Shown here: one piece after another, positions 49,002-58,655 of the stretch | Position numbering within the stretch: the stretch's first letter is position 1 | Layout of the letters: the number at the start of each line of letters is the position of its first letter | Assembly: GCF_016595275.2 (NCBI RefSeq) | Contig: NZ_JAENIQ020000002.1 | Coordinates: 310,001 to 374,000, forward strand | Direction of reading: 5' to 3' | Source of the DNA: Corynebacterium pygosceleis | GTDB lineage: Bacteria; Actinomycetota; Actinomycetes; Mycobacteriales; Mycobacteriaceae | Length of the DNA stretch: 64,000 bases | Translations under genes and position numbers: made by a program | Notes under the pieces: generated by a model | Told to the model about the DNA's origin: nothing | Databases searched by the model: none | Seen by the model: only the letters and a program-made list of their open reading frames with translations

Positions 49002-49754
49002 TCAGAAGTCGGTGACGTACGGGCTGACAGCCATCTCGGATCCGTCCGAGAGCGTCGCGATGTCGAAGTCCCCGAAGATGGTCGGGGCCAGTCCCCTGAG
49101 CAACCGGAGGCATTCGACGGCCACGGTCCGGATCTCGATGTCGGCGTGCTCGGTCGCGCGCATACCGATGAAGTGGCGCCAGGCCCGGTAGTTTCCGGTC
49201 ACCACGATCCTCGATTCGGTGGCGTTGGGGAGAACCGCCCGGGCCGCCTGCCGCGCCTGTTTCCGGCGCAGCAGAGCGTTCGGCTCGTCCGCGAGCTTCT
49301 CCTCCAGGGCGGAGAGAAGCTCGTTGAACGTGAAACGTGCATCGTCGACCCCCTGCATGAAGAGTCTCGTCAGTTCCTCGTCCTCGGCGATCAGACGTGG
49401 GACCACGACCTCACTGTCCTCGGAGTGGACGAAACGCTGGGACAGCTGGGAGAACGAGAAGTGGCGGTGCCGCACGAGTTCGTGGGTCGCCGAGCGTGAG
49501 ATGCCCCGGATGTACATCGTCGCACTCGCGTGCTCGAACAGCGCGGTGTGCCCGACCTCCATGATGTGCCGGAGGTAGGCGGCGTTCGACGCCGTCCTCG
49601 GGTTCGGCTTGTCGAAGGTCTCGTAGCACGCCCTGCCCGCGAACTCGGCGAGTGCCTCGCCGTCCGACGCATCGGTCCCCCAGTCGATGTCCTCGGGTGG
49701 TGTGAAGGTGGTGTGCGCGATCAGCTGCACCTTCAGGTCGACGGGTCGGGCCAC
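49002..49754 (-). CDS. thyX: Flavin-dependent thymidylate synthase ThyX
   Basis: A 250-residue ThyX that makes dTMP from dUMP using FAD. The ThyX motif [13 protein letters not shown] is at 95-107. The start is GTG 49754 after GAGGAG. It lies between dapB and dapA, all on the minus strand, as in C. glutamicum. Confidence 0.97.
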   Translation of the reverse strand: MARPVDLKVQLIAHTTFTPPEDIDWGTDASDGEALAEFAGRACYETFDKPNPRTASNAAYLRHIMEVGHTALFEHASATMYIRGISRSATHELVRHRHFSFSQLSQRFVHSEDSEVVVPRLIAEDEELTRLFMQGVDDARFTFNELLSALEEKLADEPNALLRRKQARQAARAVLPNATESRIVVTGNYRAWRHFIGMRATEHADIEIRTVAVECLRLLRGLAPTIFGDFDIATLSDGSEMAVSPYVTDF

Positions 49755-49805
49755 GGGTGATGTCTCCTCGGTTGATACGGGTGGTACGGGGTGCGGGGGT
49801 GCGGA

Positions 49806-50579
<774 letters not shown>

Positions 50580-50756
50580 TCACGTCCTTCTCCGGGTCAT
50601 CCGGTGGGCCCACCCGATGACGTTGTCACGGGCACGTGCGCACCGATCTCCCCGACCAGTGTAGGCACCGTGACCGCCCGGTTTCTCCGGGGGTGCGCCC
50701 CGGTGGGTGGAGCGGTACCGGCTGCCGGCGCCGGCGGGCCCGTCACACAAAGCGGA

Positions 50757-50810
50757 CCACCGCCCCGGGTGGAGCGGATTCCGTCGGGAATCCACCCGCC
50801 GGGGCGGTGG
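50757..50810 (-). terminator. Terminator after pnp
   Basis: CCACCGCCCC and GGGGCGGTGG form the outer stem, with an inner GGGTGGA/TCCACCC stem. On the minus strand it is followed by TCCGCTTTGTG. It lies 30 bases beyond the pnp stop. Confidence 0.7.
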
Positions 50811-50840
50811 CTCTGGTCGGCGTGTCCGCCGGGATGGTGA

Positions 50841-53093
50841 CTACTCCGCGGCGTCGTCCTCGACGGGCGCGAGGGAGATCTTCCCGCGGTTGTCGATGTC
50901 CAGGATCTCGACCTGGATCTTGTCGCCGACGTTGACGACGTCCTCGACGCGTTCGATCCGCTTCTTGCCGCCCAGCTTGGAGATGTGGACGAGTCCGTCA
51001 CGTCCCGGCAGCAGGGAGACGAAGGCACCGAAGTTGGTGGTCTTGACGACGGTTCCGAGGAACCGCTCCCCCACCTTCGGCATCTGCGGGTTGGCGATGG
51101 AGTTGATCTTCTCGATCGCGGCGTCGGCTGCCTCCCCGGAGAACGCGGACACGTAGATGGTGCCGTCGTCCTCGATGGAGATGTTCGCGCCGGTGTCCTC
51201 GGTGATCGAGTTGATGGTCTTGCCCTTCGGGCCGATGACCTCACCGATCTTGGACTGCGGCACGGTGACCGTGACGATGCGCGGTGCGAGGGCGCTCATC
51301 TCGTCGGGACCGTCGATGACCTCGGACATGGTCTCGAGAATCGCCAGGCGGGCGTCGCGGGCCTGGGACAGCGCGCCGGCGAGCACCTCGGAGGGGATGC
51401 CGTCGAGCTTGGTGTCGAGCTGGAGGGCGGTGATGAACTCCTCCGTGCCGGCGACCTTGAAGTCCATGTCGCCGAAGGCGTCCTCGGCACCGAGGATGTC
51501 GGTGAGCGCCACGTAGCGGGTCTCTCCGTCGACCTCGTCGGACACCAACCCCATGGCGATACCGGCCACGGGGGCCTTCAGCGGGACACCGGCGTTGTAG
51601 AGCGACAGCGTCGACGCGCAGACGGACCCCATCGAGGTCGAACCGTTGGAGCCGAGGGCCTCGGACACCTGACGGATCGAGTACGGGAACTCCTCTCGGG
51701 TCGGGAGCACCGGCAGGACGGCACGCTCGGCGAGCGCCCCGTGGCCGATCTCACGGCGCTTCGGCGAACCGACACGACCGGTCTCACCGACGGAGTACGG
51801 CGGGAAGTTGTAGTGGTGCATGTAGCGCTTGTGGTCGACGGGGGACAGCGAATCGATCTGCTGCTCCATCTTCAGCATGTCCAGGGTGGTGACACCGAGG
51901 ATCTGCGTCTCACCGCGCTCGAAGAGCGAGGAACCGTGTGCGCGGGGAATCAGATCGACCTCGACACCGAGATCGCGGATGTCGGTGATACCGCGACCGT
52001 CGATACGGAAGTGGTCCGTGAGGATGCGGTGCCGGACGACGGCCTTCATCACCGCGTTGTAGGCGTTGCGGATCTCCTTGCCGCGCTCCGGGAACTTCTC
52101 GATGAGCTCGGCCTCGATCTCGGCCATGTGCTCGTTCGTGGCGTCGTCGCGGTCCTGCTTGCCGGCGATGGACATCAGCTTCGTCAGCTTGGACTTGGCC
52201 TTCTTCTCCACCGCGGCGTAGACGTCGTCGGCGTACGGCGGGAAGAGCGGGAACTCCTGGGTCTCCTTCGCGGCTTCCTTGGCCAGCAGACGCTGCGCCT
52301 CGCAGAGCTTCTCGATGAAGGGCTTCGCGGCCTCGAGTCCCTCGGCGACGACGGACTCCGTCGGTGCGGGCGCACCCTCGGCGACGCGTGCCACGACGTT
52401 CTCGGTGGCTCCGGCCTCGACCATCATGATCGCGACGTCGTCACCGCCGCCCTTCTTTCCGCCCTTCTTACCGGGGACGATGCGTCCGGCGACGACGATC
52501 TCGAACAGTGCCTGGGCGTGCTGCTCGTGGGTCGGGAAAGCGACCCACTGACCCTTCGGGTGCTTCTCGTCGACGACGAGCGCCATCCGGACACCACCGA
52601 CGGGGCCGGACACCGGCAGACCCGAGAGCTGGGTGGCTGCGGACGCGGCGTTGATCGCCACGACGTCGTACATGTCCTTCGGGTCCATCGACAGGACGGT
52701 GATCACGCACTGGACCTCGTTGCGCAGCCCCTTGACGAAGGTCGGGCGCAGCGGGCGGTCGATCAGACGGCAGGCGAGGACGGCCTCGGTGGAGGGACGT
52801 CCCTCCCTGCGGAAGAACGAGCCGGGGATCCGTCCGGCGGCGTACATGCGCTCCTCGACATCGACCGTCAGCGGGAAGAAGTCGAATCCCTCACGGGGAT
52901 TGCCGGAGGCGGTGGTGGTGGCCAGCAGCATCGTGCCCTCATCGAGGTACGCGGTGACTGATCCACCTGCCTGGCGGGCCAGCTGGCCCGTCTCGAGGCG
53001 AATGGTGCGGGTACCGAAATCACCGTTGTCGATCGTGGCGGTGGCCTCGACGATTCCGAATTCGGTGTCATTGTTGATAGTAACGTCGCGCAA
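50841..53093 (-). CDS. pnp: Polynucleotide phosphorylase (GpsI-type)
   Basis: A 750-residue PNPase with two RNase PH domains, then a KH domain ([21 protein letters not shown]) and an S1 domain ([33 protein letters not shown]). It degrades RNA by phosphorolysis and acts with RNase J. The start is TTG 53093 after AAGGAG, supported by the [22 protein letters not shown] terminus shared with other corynebacteria. In the core order rpsO would be directly upstream; here 7 kb intervene. Confidence 0.97.
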   Translation of the reverse strand: MRDVTINNDTEFGIVEATATIDNGDFGTRTIRLETGQLARQAGGSVTAYLDEGTMLLATTTASGNPREGFDFFPLTVDVEERMYAAGRIPGSFFRREGRPSTEAVLACRLIDRPLRPTFVKGLRNEVQCVITVLSMDPKDMYDVVAINAASAATQLSGLPVSGPVGGVRMALVVDEKHPKGQWVAFPTHEQHAQALFEIVVAGRIVPGKKGGKKGGGDDVAIMMVEAGATENVVARVAEGAPAPTESVVAEGLEAAKPFIEKLCEAQRLLAKEAAKETQEFPLFPPYADDVYAAVEKKAKSKLTKLMSIAGKQDRDDATNEHMAEIEAELIEKFPERGKEIRNAYNAVMKAVVRHRILTDHFRIDGRGITDIRDLGVEVDLIPRAHGSSLFERGETQILGVTTLDMLKMEQQIDSLSPVDHKRYMHHYNFPPYSVGETGRVGSPKRREIGHGALAERAVLPVLPTREEFPYSIRQVSEALGSNGSTSMGSVCASTLSLYNAGVPLKAPVAGIAMGLVSDEVDGETRYVALTDILGAEDAFGDMDFKVAGTEEFITALQLDTKLDGIPSEVLAGALSQARDARLAILETMSEVIDGPDEMSALAPRIVTVTVPQSKIGEVIGPKGKTINSITEDTGANISIEDDGTIYVSAFSGEAADAAIEKINSIANPQMPKVGERFLGTVVKTTNFGAFVSLLPGRDGLVHISKLGGKKRIERVEDVVNVGDKIQVEILDIDNRGKISLAPVEDDAAE

Positions 53094-53339
53094 GCGAGTT
53101 CTCCTTTTCCTGGCCTTCCGCTCGGCGATCTTCGGTGTCGCCGTTCATGTCTTCTTCGTGGAAGGCTCCGTACAAGACTACCAGCACATCGGACCACCTC
53201 ACCCGGATTTTTCGTCCGACCGAAAAATCACCCCCACGGCACATCCGGCGACGGGGACACGGTCGACACCCGGGGACAACCGGACACGGGTTCTCCACGG
53301 CCACGACGCAGCACAGGACGGACCGGGAACACCACCGCG

Positions 53340-54308
53340 CTAGGGCCGGTAATCCAGGAGCAGTGCCGCCGTCGCACTGTCGGTGACGAGGGCCGGATTG
53401 ACGTCCGACCGCGCGATCGCCGAGATGGCGGCAACCTTCTCCCACCCCCAGGCGACCACCAGGGGCAGATCGATCTTCCTCAACCGCTCCGGCTCCAGGG
53501 AGATGGTCCGGTCGCAGAGAGGGGTGTGCACGTGCCTGCCCTTCACATCGAAGTGGTGCCCGGAGAAATGCGCCACGACCTTGTACCTCCGGAGATCACG
53601 GGTGATCTGCGGCGTGATGAAGGGCTGAAGCAGCGCACTCGCGTTCCCCTGCCCCACCGACCCGACCCCGACGACGGCGATGTCCGCGCGGGCGGCGAGC
53701 TCCAGGGTGGTCACCATCATCTCCTCCCGCCGGGCCCAGCGGGCCGCGGTCGCGGAGCGCAGCACGATCGGCACGGGGAGCAACCGGTACCCTCCACCGA
53801 ACTTCGCGGCCAGCCGGCGGGTGAGATCGGGCGCGTCGACGGCGTGGTGCTCCGATCCACCGTAGGAACCGACCATCTGACAGACGACGGACAACGGCCA
53901 GTTCTGCTGCGGCATCGATTCAACCACGGCCGCGACCGACCGGCCGTTGGACAGCGCGACCACCGCCTGCCGGTGTCCCGCGCTCTCGATGATGTCGGCC
54001 GCGAGCCTGCCCACATCATGGGGTGCGGTGTTCTCACCCGAGGACGAGGCGACGAACACCCTCTCCAACCCGAGGTGACGACGGAGTTGACGCTCGAGTT
54101 CGAACGACTGCTCCAGGGGATGGTGGACCGTCGTCCGGACCATGTGCCGTTCCCTCGCCTCCTTCAGCAGACGGGACACCCTCGACCGCGAGCAGAACCG
54201 CTGTTCGGCGATCTCGCTCTGCGAGAGGTGCTGTTCGTAGTAGAGCCTCGCGACGGTGAGGATCTCCTCGACCCTCTGCCGTTCATTCCCTCTCATGTCC
54301 GCGCACAT
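53340..54308 (-). CDS. SorC-family transcriptional regulator of the sugar-acid cluster
   Basis: A 322-residue SorC/DeoR-type regulator. Helix-turn-helix at about 29-55 (LSQSEIAEQRFCSRSRVSRLLKEAR), then a sugar-phosphate binding domain (about 70-318, with VALSNGRSVAAVVE and GVGSVGQG loops). It is divergent from the six-gene operon and is the obvious local controller; the effector is probably a phosphorylated intermediate. ATG 54308 follows AGAGG; ATG 54296 is an alternative. Confidence 0.88.
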   Translation of the reverse strand: MCADMRGNERQRVEEILTVARLYYEQHLSQSEIAEQRFCSRSRVSRLLKEARERHMVRTTVHHPLEQSFELERQLRRHLGLERVFVASSSGENTAPHDVGRLAADIIESAGHRQAVVALSNGRSVAAVVESMPQQNWPLSVVCQMVGSYGGSEHHAVDAPDLTRRLAAKFGGGYRLLPVPIVLRSATAARWARREEMMVTTLELAARADIAVVGVGSVGQGNASALLQPFITPQITRDLRRYKVVAHFSGHHFDVKGRHVHTPLCDRTISLEPERLRKIDLPLVVAWGWEKVAAISAIARSDVNPALVTDSATAALLLDYRP

Positions 54309-54505
54309 AGTTGCAACCTCTCCGATCAGTTAATCCGCTACACCTCCACCATAGCCACACCAACCTGGCAAAACGGACGAATTAGTGGTTTTGATGCAGA
54401 AGTAACCGCACATCTGTGCACGACGACCCTCCCGCCACTGCTGCACTTCTGGCAGCGTACGACTCAGGCAAACCGCCTTTTCCGCGTCATTTTGAGGAGT
54501 AAACT
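54309..54505. promoter_or_regulatory. Divergent control region of the sugar-acid cluster
   Basis: Contains the palindrome GCACA-TC-TGTGC (54408-54419) and, around it, the inverted pair CAGAAGT (54397-54403) and ACTTCTG (about 54445-54451), candidate SorC-type operator elements. The operon's first gene has GAGGAG before its ATG. Confidence 0.5.
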
Positions 54506-55495
54506 ATGTCACAGTTCGTACGGACCATTCTCGGAGACGTAGCCCCTGAGACCCTCGGTGTGGTCAACGCCCACGACCACCTGATCCGGGTCGGTGCGGG
54601 CGAGGTCTACATCGACGCCGATCACCAGCTCGCCGACGTGGACAAGGCCGTCGAGGAGGCCACCTACTTCGTCGAGGCCTCGAAGAACTGGGCGGACGGC
54701 GGAACCGTGGTCGACATGTGCCCCGCCAACTGCGGCCGTGACCTCGACAAGCTCGCCGAGGTCAACCGACGTGTCCCGGGTCTCCAGATCGTGGCGACCA
54801 CGGGCTTCCACCGTGAACACGTCTACCTCGAGACACAGTCCCACTGGGTGAGCCGCTACAGCGTCGACCAGATCGCGGATCTCCTGATCGCGGACATCAC
54901 CGAGGGAATCGACAGGCACGACTACTCCGGCCCCATCGTCGACCGCACCGGGTACAAGGCGGGCTGCATCAAGGTGGCGACGGCCTACGGAAAGATCACG
55001 CCCTTCGAACGCAAGTGCATGGAAGCCTGTGCGAAGGCTGCCGTCGAGACCGGAGCACCGATCAACACCCACACCACCTACGGCACGTGCGGACTCGATC
55101 AGGCACAGGAACTGATCCGGATGGGGGTGCCCGCAGACCAGATCGCGATCGGACACATCCAGCGCAACGCCGACGTCTACTACCTCCGGCAGATCCTCGA
55201 CACCGGCGTCTGGCTGGAGATCGACGGCACATACCGCATCAAGTACCAGCCCGAGTCCAACCGCATGATGGAACTGAAGGAACTCGGCGACCGGGGATAC
55301 GGTGACCGTATCCTGCTGGGAACCGACTCCGGCAAGCGGAGCTACCAGAAGGCCTACGGCGCCGTGACAGGTGTCGACTTCAACCCGGCCGTCGACGGTC
55401 CCCGCATGATCGACGAGGGCTTCGATCCGGGGTACGTCCATCAGCTGCTCGTGACCAACGGCCAGAAGTTCTTCACCATGCGGGGAGCGCGGTAG
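54506..55495 (+). CDS. Phosphotriesterase-family lactonase (COG1735 type)
   Basis: A 329-residue amidohydrolase-superfamily protein. The full binuclear metal set is visible: His23 and His25 (NAHDHL), the bridging Lys156 (GCIKVATAYGKITP), His189 (INTHTTYGT), His217 (IAIGHIQRN) and Asp274 (LLGTDSGKRSY). Characterised relatives in carbohydrate operons hydrolyse phosphorylated sugar lactones, so a lactonase for a phosphorylated lactone is the likely role, in place of UlaG in the ascorbate pathway. First gene of the operon; the next starts two bases after its stop. Confidence 0.85.
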   Translation: MSQFVRTILGDVAPETLGVVNAHDHLIRVGAGEVYIDADHQLADVDKAVEEATYFVEASKNWADGGTVVDMCPANCGRDLDKLAEVNRRVPGLQIVATTGFHREHVYLETQSHWVSRYSVDQIADLLIADITEGIDRHDYSGPIVDRTGYKAGCIKVATAYGKITPFERKCMEACAKAAVETGAPINTHTTYGTCGLDQAQELIRMGVPADQIAIGHIQRNADVYYLRQILDTGVWLEIDGTYRIKYQPESNRMMELKELGDRGYGDRILLGTDSGKRSYQKAYGAVTGVDFNPAVDGPRMIDEGFDPGYVHQLLVTNGQKFFTMRGAR

Positions 55496-55497
55496 TC

Positions 55498-56148
55498 ATG
55501 GCACCACGGTTGCAGGTGGCGGTTGACTCCCCCGACATGGTCTCCGCTCTCGGCCCCCTGAACAAGGCGGTCGAACACGTCGACATCATCGAGTGCGGGA
55601 CGATCCTCGTGATCGCCGAGGGGCTCCGGGCGGTCCGGGAGATCCGGGCGCTGTACCCGGAGAAGACGATCCTCGCCGATGTCCGCATCGCCGAGGCGGG
55701 CAGCCTCATCGCCCGCCAGTGTTTCGAGGCGGGTGCGGACTGGGTCTCCTGCGTCGCGGGTGCCTCCCTGTCCACCATCGGTCAGGTCGTCAAGGTCGCG
55801 GCCGAGTACGACGGAGAGGTACAGGTCGAACTCGGGGAGGTCTACTCGCCGGACCGTGCTCGGGCCTGGCGGGACCTCGGTGTCCGGCACGTCATCGTGA
55901 AACGTTCCCGTGACAGGGAGGCCGCGGGCGATCTGTCCTGGGGAGACGAGGACATCGAGCGGGTCAGCGAACTGGCGGACATGGGATTCACCGTCACCGT
56001 GACGGGCGGGATCAAGGCCGCGGAACTCGATGTCTTCACCGGCCGTCCGGTGGGGGTGGTCATCGCCGGCCGCGAGATCATGCAGGCGGAGGATCCGGAA
56101 GCCTCCGCACTCAACCTGCAGCGGGCGATCGGTCGGGTCTGGCCATGA
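55498..56148 (+). CDS. UlaD/HUMPS-family decarboxylase homologue with altered catalytic motif
   Basis: A 216-residue protein clearly related over its whole length to 3-keto-L-gulonate 6-phosphate decarboxylase (UlaD), of the OMP decarboxylase suprafamily. Asp10, Glu32 and Asp61 are kept, but the hallmark D-x-K-x-x-D reads DVRIAE: Lys64 of E. coli is Arg63 and Asp67 is Glu66. His136 of E. coli is Lys135; Arg138 is kept. These are changes at the residues that bind magnesium and protonate the intermediate, so the reaction may differ from that of UlaD. Coupled to the next gene by ATGA overlap. Confidence 0.85.
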   Translation: MAPRLQVAVDSPDMVSALGPLNKAVEHVDIIECGTILVIAEGLRAVREIRALYPEKTILADVRIAEAGSLIARQCFEAGADWVSCVAGASLSTIGQVVKVAAEYDGEVQVELGEVYSPDRARAWRDLGVRHVIVKRSRDREAAGDLSWGDEDIERVSELADMGFTVTVTGGIKAAELDVFTGRPVGVVIAGREIMQAEDPEASALNLQRAIGRVWP

Positions 56149-56996
56149 GCACCATCCGCCTCGGAATCTACGAGAAGGCCCTCGTCAGTGCCCCGTGGCC
56201 CGAGTTCTTCGGGCAGGTCCGGGCAGGGGGTTTCCATTTCGTCGATCTCTCCGTCGACGAGACACCCGAGCGGGCAGCCCGCCTCGACTGGTCCCAGGAG
56301 GAACGCCGCAGCGTCCGTGACGCGGCGCACACGGCAGGGGTCCAGATCGGTGGGATCTGTCTCTCACTGCACAGGCGGATCATGCCGGGTTCCGCCGATC
56401 CCGCCGTCAGGGCGCAGGCGCGGGACGTGTACCGGAAAGGTATCGACCTCGCCCATGACCTCGGTGTGTCGGTGGTGCAGGTCGCCGGCTACTACGCCTA
56501 CTACGAGGATGACGATCCGGAGAGCCGTAGCCGGTACATCGACACGCTGAAGGACGCTGTCCCGCACGCCGCTCACAGGGGTGTCATCCTCGCGATCGAG
56601 AATGTCGACGGCCACGACATCTCCTCCGTCCAGGACGCGATGTCGGTCGTCCACGAGTGCGCCAGTCCGTGGGTGCAGATCTACCCCGATGTCGGGAACA
56701 TCGCGGAACACGGCGGAGACGCCACCGAGGAGCTGGCCGCGGGACGCGGACACATGGTCGCCCTGCACGTCAAGGACGTCCTTCCCGGTGAACCACGCCG
56801 GATCTTCTTCGGAACCGGCGTCGCGGATTTCGACGCGGCGTTCGCGGAGCTGAAGAGACAGGACTGGGACGGTCGGATCATGCTCGAAATGTGGAACGAC
56901 GACTCCCCCGACTCGCCGGCGACCTGCGAGAGAGCCAGAAGATTCATCGAAGAAAAACTCATTTCCGCCGGTTGCACCGTGCAACCCCTACAGTGA
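56145..56996 (+). CDS. L-xylulose 5-phosphate 3-epimerase, UlaE/SgbU type
   Basis: A 283-residue xylose-isomerase-like TIM barrel, strongly similar to E. coli UlaE from LGIYEKAL and SVDETPER onwards. Metal ligands are Glu152 (AIENVD), Asp182 (YPDVGN), His208 (LHVKD) and Glu248 (LEMWND). It should interconvert L-xylulose 5-phosphate and L-ribulose 5-phosphate. It overlaps the preceding gene by four bases. Confidence 0.92.
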   Translation: MSTIRLGIYEKALVSAPWPEFFGQVRAGGFHFVDLSVDETPERAARLDWSQEERRSVRDAAHTAGVQIGGICLSLHRRIMPGSADPAVRAQARDVYRKGIDLAHDLGVSVVQVAGYYAYYEDDDPESRSRYIDTLKDAVPHAAHRGVILAIENVDGHDISSVQDAMSVVHECASPWVQIYPDVGNIAEHGGDATEELAAGRGHMVALHVKDVLPGEPRRIFFGTGVADFDAAFAELKRQDWDGRIMLEMWNDDSPDSPATCERARRFIEEKLISAGCTVQPLQ

Positions 56997-57011
56997 AGGA
57001 GATCATTCCAC

Positions 57012-57689
57012 ATGATGCTCAGGGAACTACGGGAACAGGTCTGCGAGGGAAACCTCGCGCTACCCCGGCACGGTCTCGTCGCCTGGACCGGAGGAAATCT
57101 CTCCGCTCTCGCGGACTCCGGTGACCGGATCGTCATCAAACCGTCGGGCAGGCTCTACACGGACATGACGCCCGAGGACATGGTCGTCGTCGACCTCGAC
57201 GGACGCATCATCGAGGGTATCCACGGCCCGAGCTCGGACACCTCCTCGCACCTCGGCATCTACCGGGGCCGCGACGACGTGAAGTCCGTCGTCCACACCC
57301 ACTCAACCTACGCCACCGCCTGGGCGGCCCTCGGGGAAGAGATCCCGTGCTGCCTCACCGCGATCTCAGACGAGTTCGGTGGGCCGGTCCCCTGCGGTGG
57401 CTACGCCCGCATCGGCGGTGACGCGATCGGTGAGGAGATCCTCCGCAGTATCGGTCGTTCACCGGCGATCCTCATGAAACAACACGGTGTCTTCACCATC
57501 GGCCCCGGAATCCAGAAGGCCCTCCAGGCCGCCGTGATGGTCGAGGACGTCGCCCGCACCATGTGGGCCGCACGGCTCATGGGTACTCCAATCCCGCTGC
57601 CCGAGGAGGAGATAGCGGCCAACTTCGACCGCTACACGCACCGCTACGGGACAGCCCAAGCATCCGAAGGGGTGACCGGAAATGTTTGA
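57012..57689 (+). CDS. L-ribulose 5-phosphate 4-epimerase, UlaF/AraD type
   Basis: A 225-residue class II aldolase-fold protein with AraD features: IKPSG, SSDTSSH (Asp76), zinc ligands His95 and His97 in VHTHST, Asp120, His158 (MKQHGV) and a C-terminal Tyr-Gly before the end (HRYGTAQ). Residue numbers match E. coli AraD for the first sites. It would give D-xylulose 5-phosphate, linking the cluster to the pentose phosphate pathway. AAGGAG precedes the ATG; ATG 57015 is a possible start. Confidence 0.9.
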   Translation: MMLRELREQVCEGNLALPRHGLVAWTGGNLSALADSGDRIVIKPSGRLYTDMTPEDMVVVDLDGRIIEGIHGPSSDTSSHLGIYRGRDDVKSVVHTHSTYATAWAALGEEIPCCLTAISDEFGGPVPCGGYARIGGDAIGEEILRSIGRSPAILMKQHGVFTIGPGIQKALQAAVMVEDVARTMWAARLMGTPIPLPEEEIAANFDRYTHRYGTAQASEGVTGNV

Positions 57690-58626
57690 CATCACATCCA
57701 TTGGCGAAGGCCAGATACGACTGACGGTGATCGAAGGCCGCCGTCTCCTCAACTCCACCAAGGTCCTCCTCAACGCCGCATGCTCGGAGGCGAACGTGTG
57801 CGGGGTCCTCTCACAGCTCGGGCGTTCCACATCATGGTGCTCGATACTGCCGGAAGGCGATCTCGCCGAGCGTTGTCTCTCCGAGTACCGTGCCGTCGGG
57901 GTGGACCTCTCCAACATGATCCGTGTTCCGGAGGGTCGCACCGCCCTCTACTTCATGGAGCCGGGTAAATCACCGATGCCGTCCCGGGTGATCTACGACC
58001 GCCAGCACACACCGTTCCGGGACATCGGCGTCGACGACGTCAACTGGGATTCGATGCTGGACACCAGACTCGTCTTCGTCACCGGCATCACGGCGGCACT
58101 CACGGACGAGACCGGTGCGGTCATCACGCACTTCGTCGAGAGGGCCGCCGAGAGAGGCATCGATGTCGTTCTCGACGTGAACTACCGGGGCCTCCTCTGG
58201 TCCCCGGAGAAGGCGGCGGAGGTGCTCACCCCGATCGCCGAGAAAGCCACGGCGCTGTTCTGCTCACGCCGCGACGCCGAGATCGTCTTCGGTGTCACCG
58301 GCGACGGGCCGGGGTGCGCCAGGGCCCTCCGGGAACGTTTCGGTACCAGATTCGTCGTGTCGACGGACCAGACGAATCCGGTGTACTACTCCGACGACCG
58401 GGGAGAGGGCAGCGTCAACGTCGAGATGGTACCGGTCGTCGACCGACCGGGCGCCGGAGACAGCTTCGTCGCCGGCTGCCTGCACGGTTTCCTTTCCGGG
58501 GACATGCGCCGGGGGGTCGAATTCGGCAAGGCGATCGCGAAGTACGCGCTCACCCACCACGGTGACCTGACCAGAATCAACCCGGCAGAACTCTCCATCC
58601 CCACCACCGCCGACATCATCCGCTAG
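57682..58626 (+). CDS. PfkB-family sugar or sugar-acid kinase
   Basis: A 314-residue ribokinase-fold kinase. GAGD, with the catalytic Asp260, is at 257-260 and followed by SFVAGCLHGF; DVNYRGLLW (165-173) is the pattern seen in 2-keto-3-deoxygluconate kinases. It probably phosphorylates the imported compound so that the downstream phosphosugar enzymes can act. It overlaps the epimerase gene by eight bases. Confidence 0.88.
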   Translation: MFDITSIGEGQIRLTVIEGRRLLNSTKVLLNAACSEANVCGVLSQLGRSTSWCSILPEGDLAERCLSEYRAVGVDLSNMIRVPEGRTALYFMEPGKSPMPSRVIYDRQHTPFRDIGVDDVNWDSMLDTRLVFVTGITAALTDETGAVITHFVERAAERGIDVVLDVNYRGLLWSPEKAAEVLTPIAEKATALFCSRRDAEIVFGVTGDGPGCARALRERFGTRFVVSTDQTNPVYYSDDRGEGSVNVEMVPVVDRPGAGDSFVAGCLHGFLSGDMRRGVEFGKAIAKYALTHHGDLTRINPAELSIPTTADIIR

Positions 58627-58655
58627 CGGACTGTCCAGAGATTAAGGATAACCCC

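Noticed and set aside
50985..52961. 658-codon plus-strand frame across pnp
   Set aside because: Antisense shadow of PNPase.
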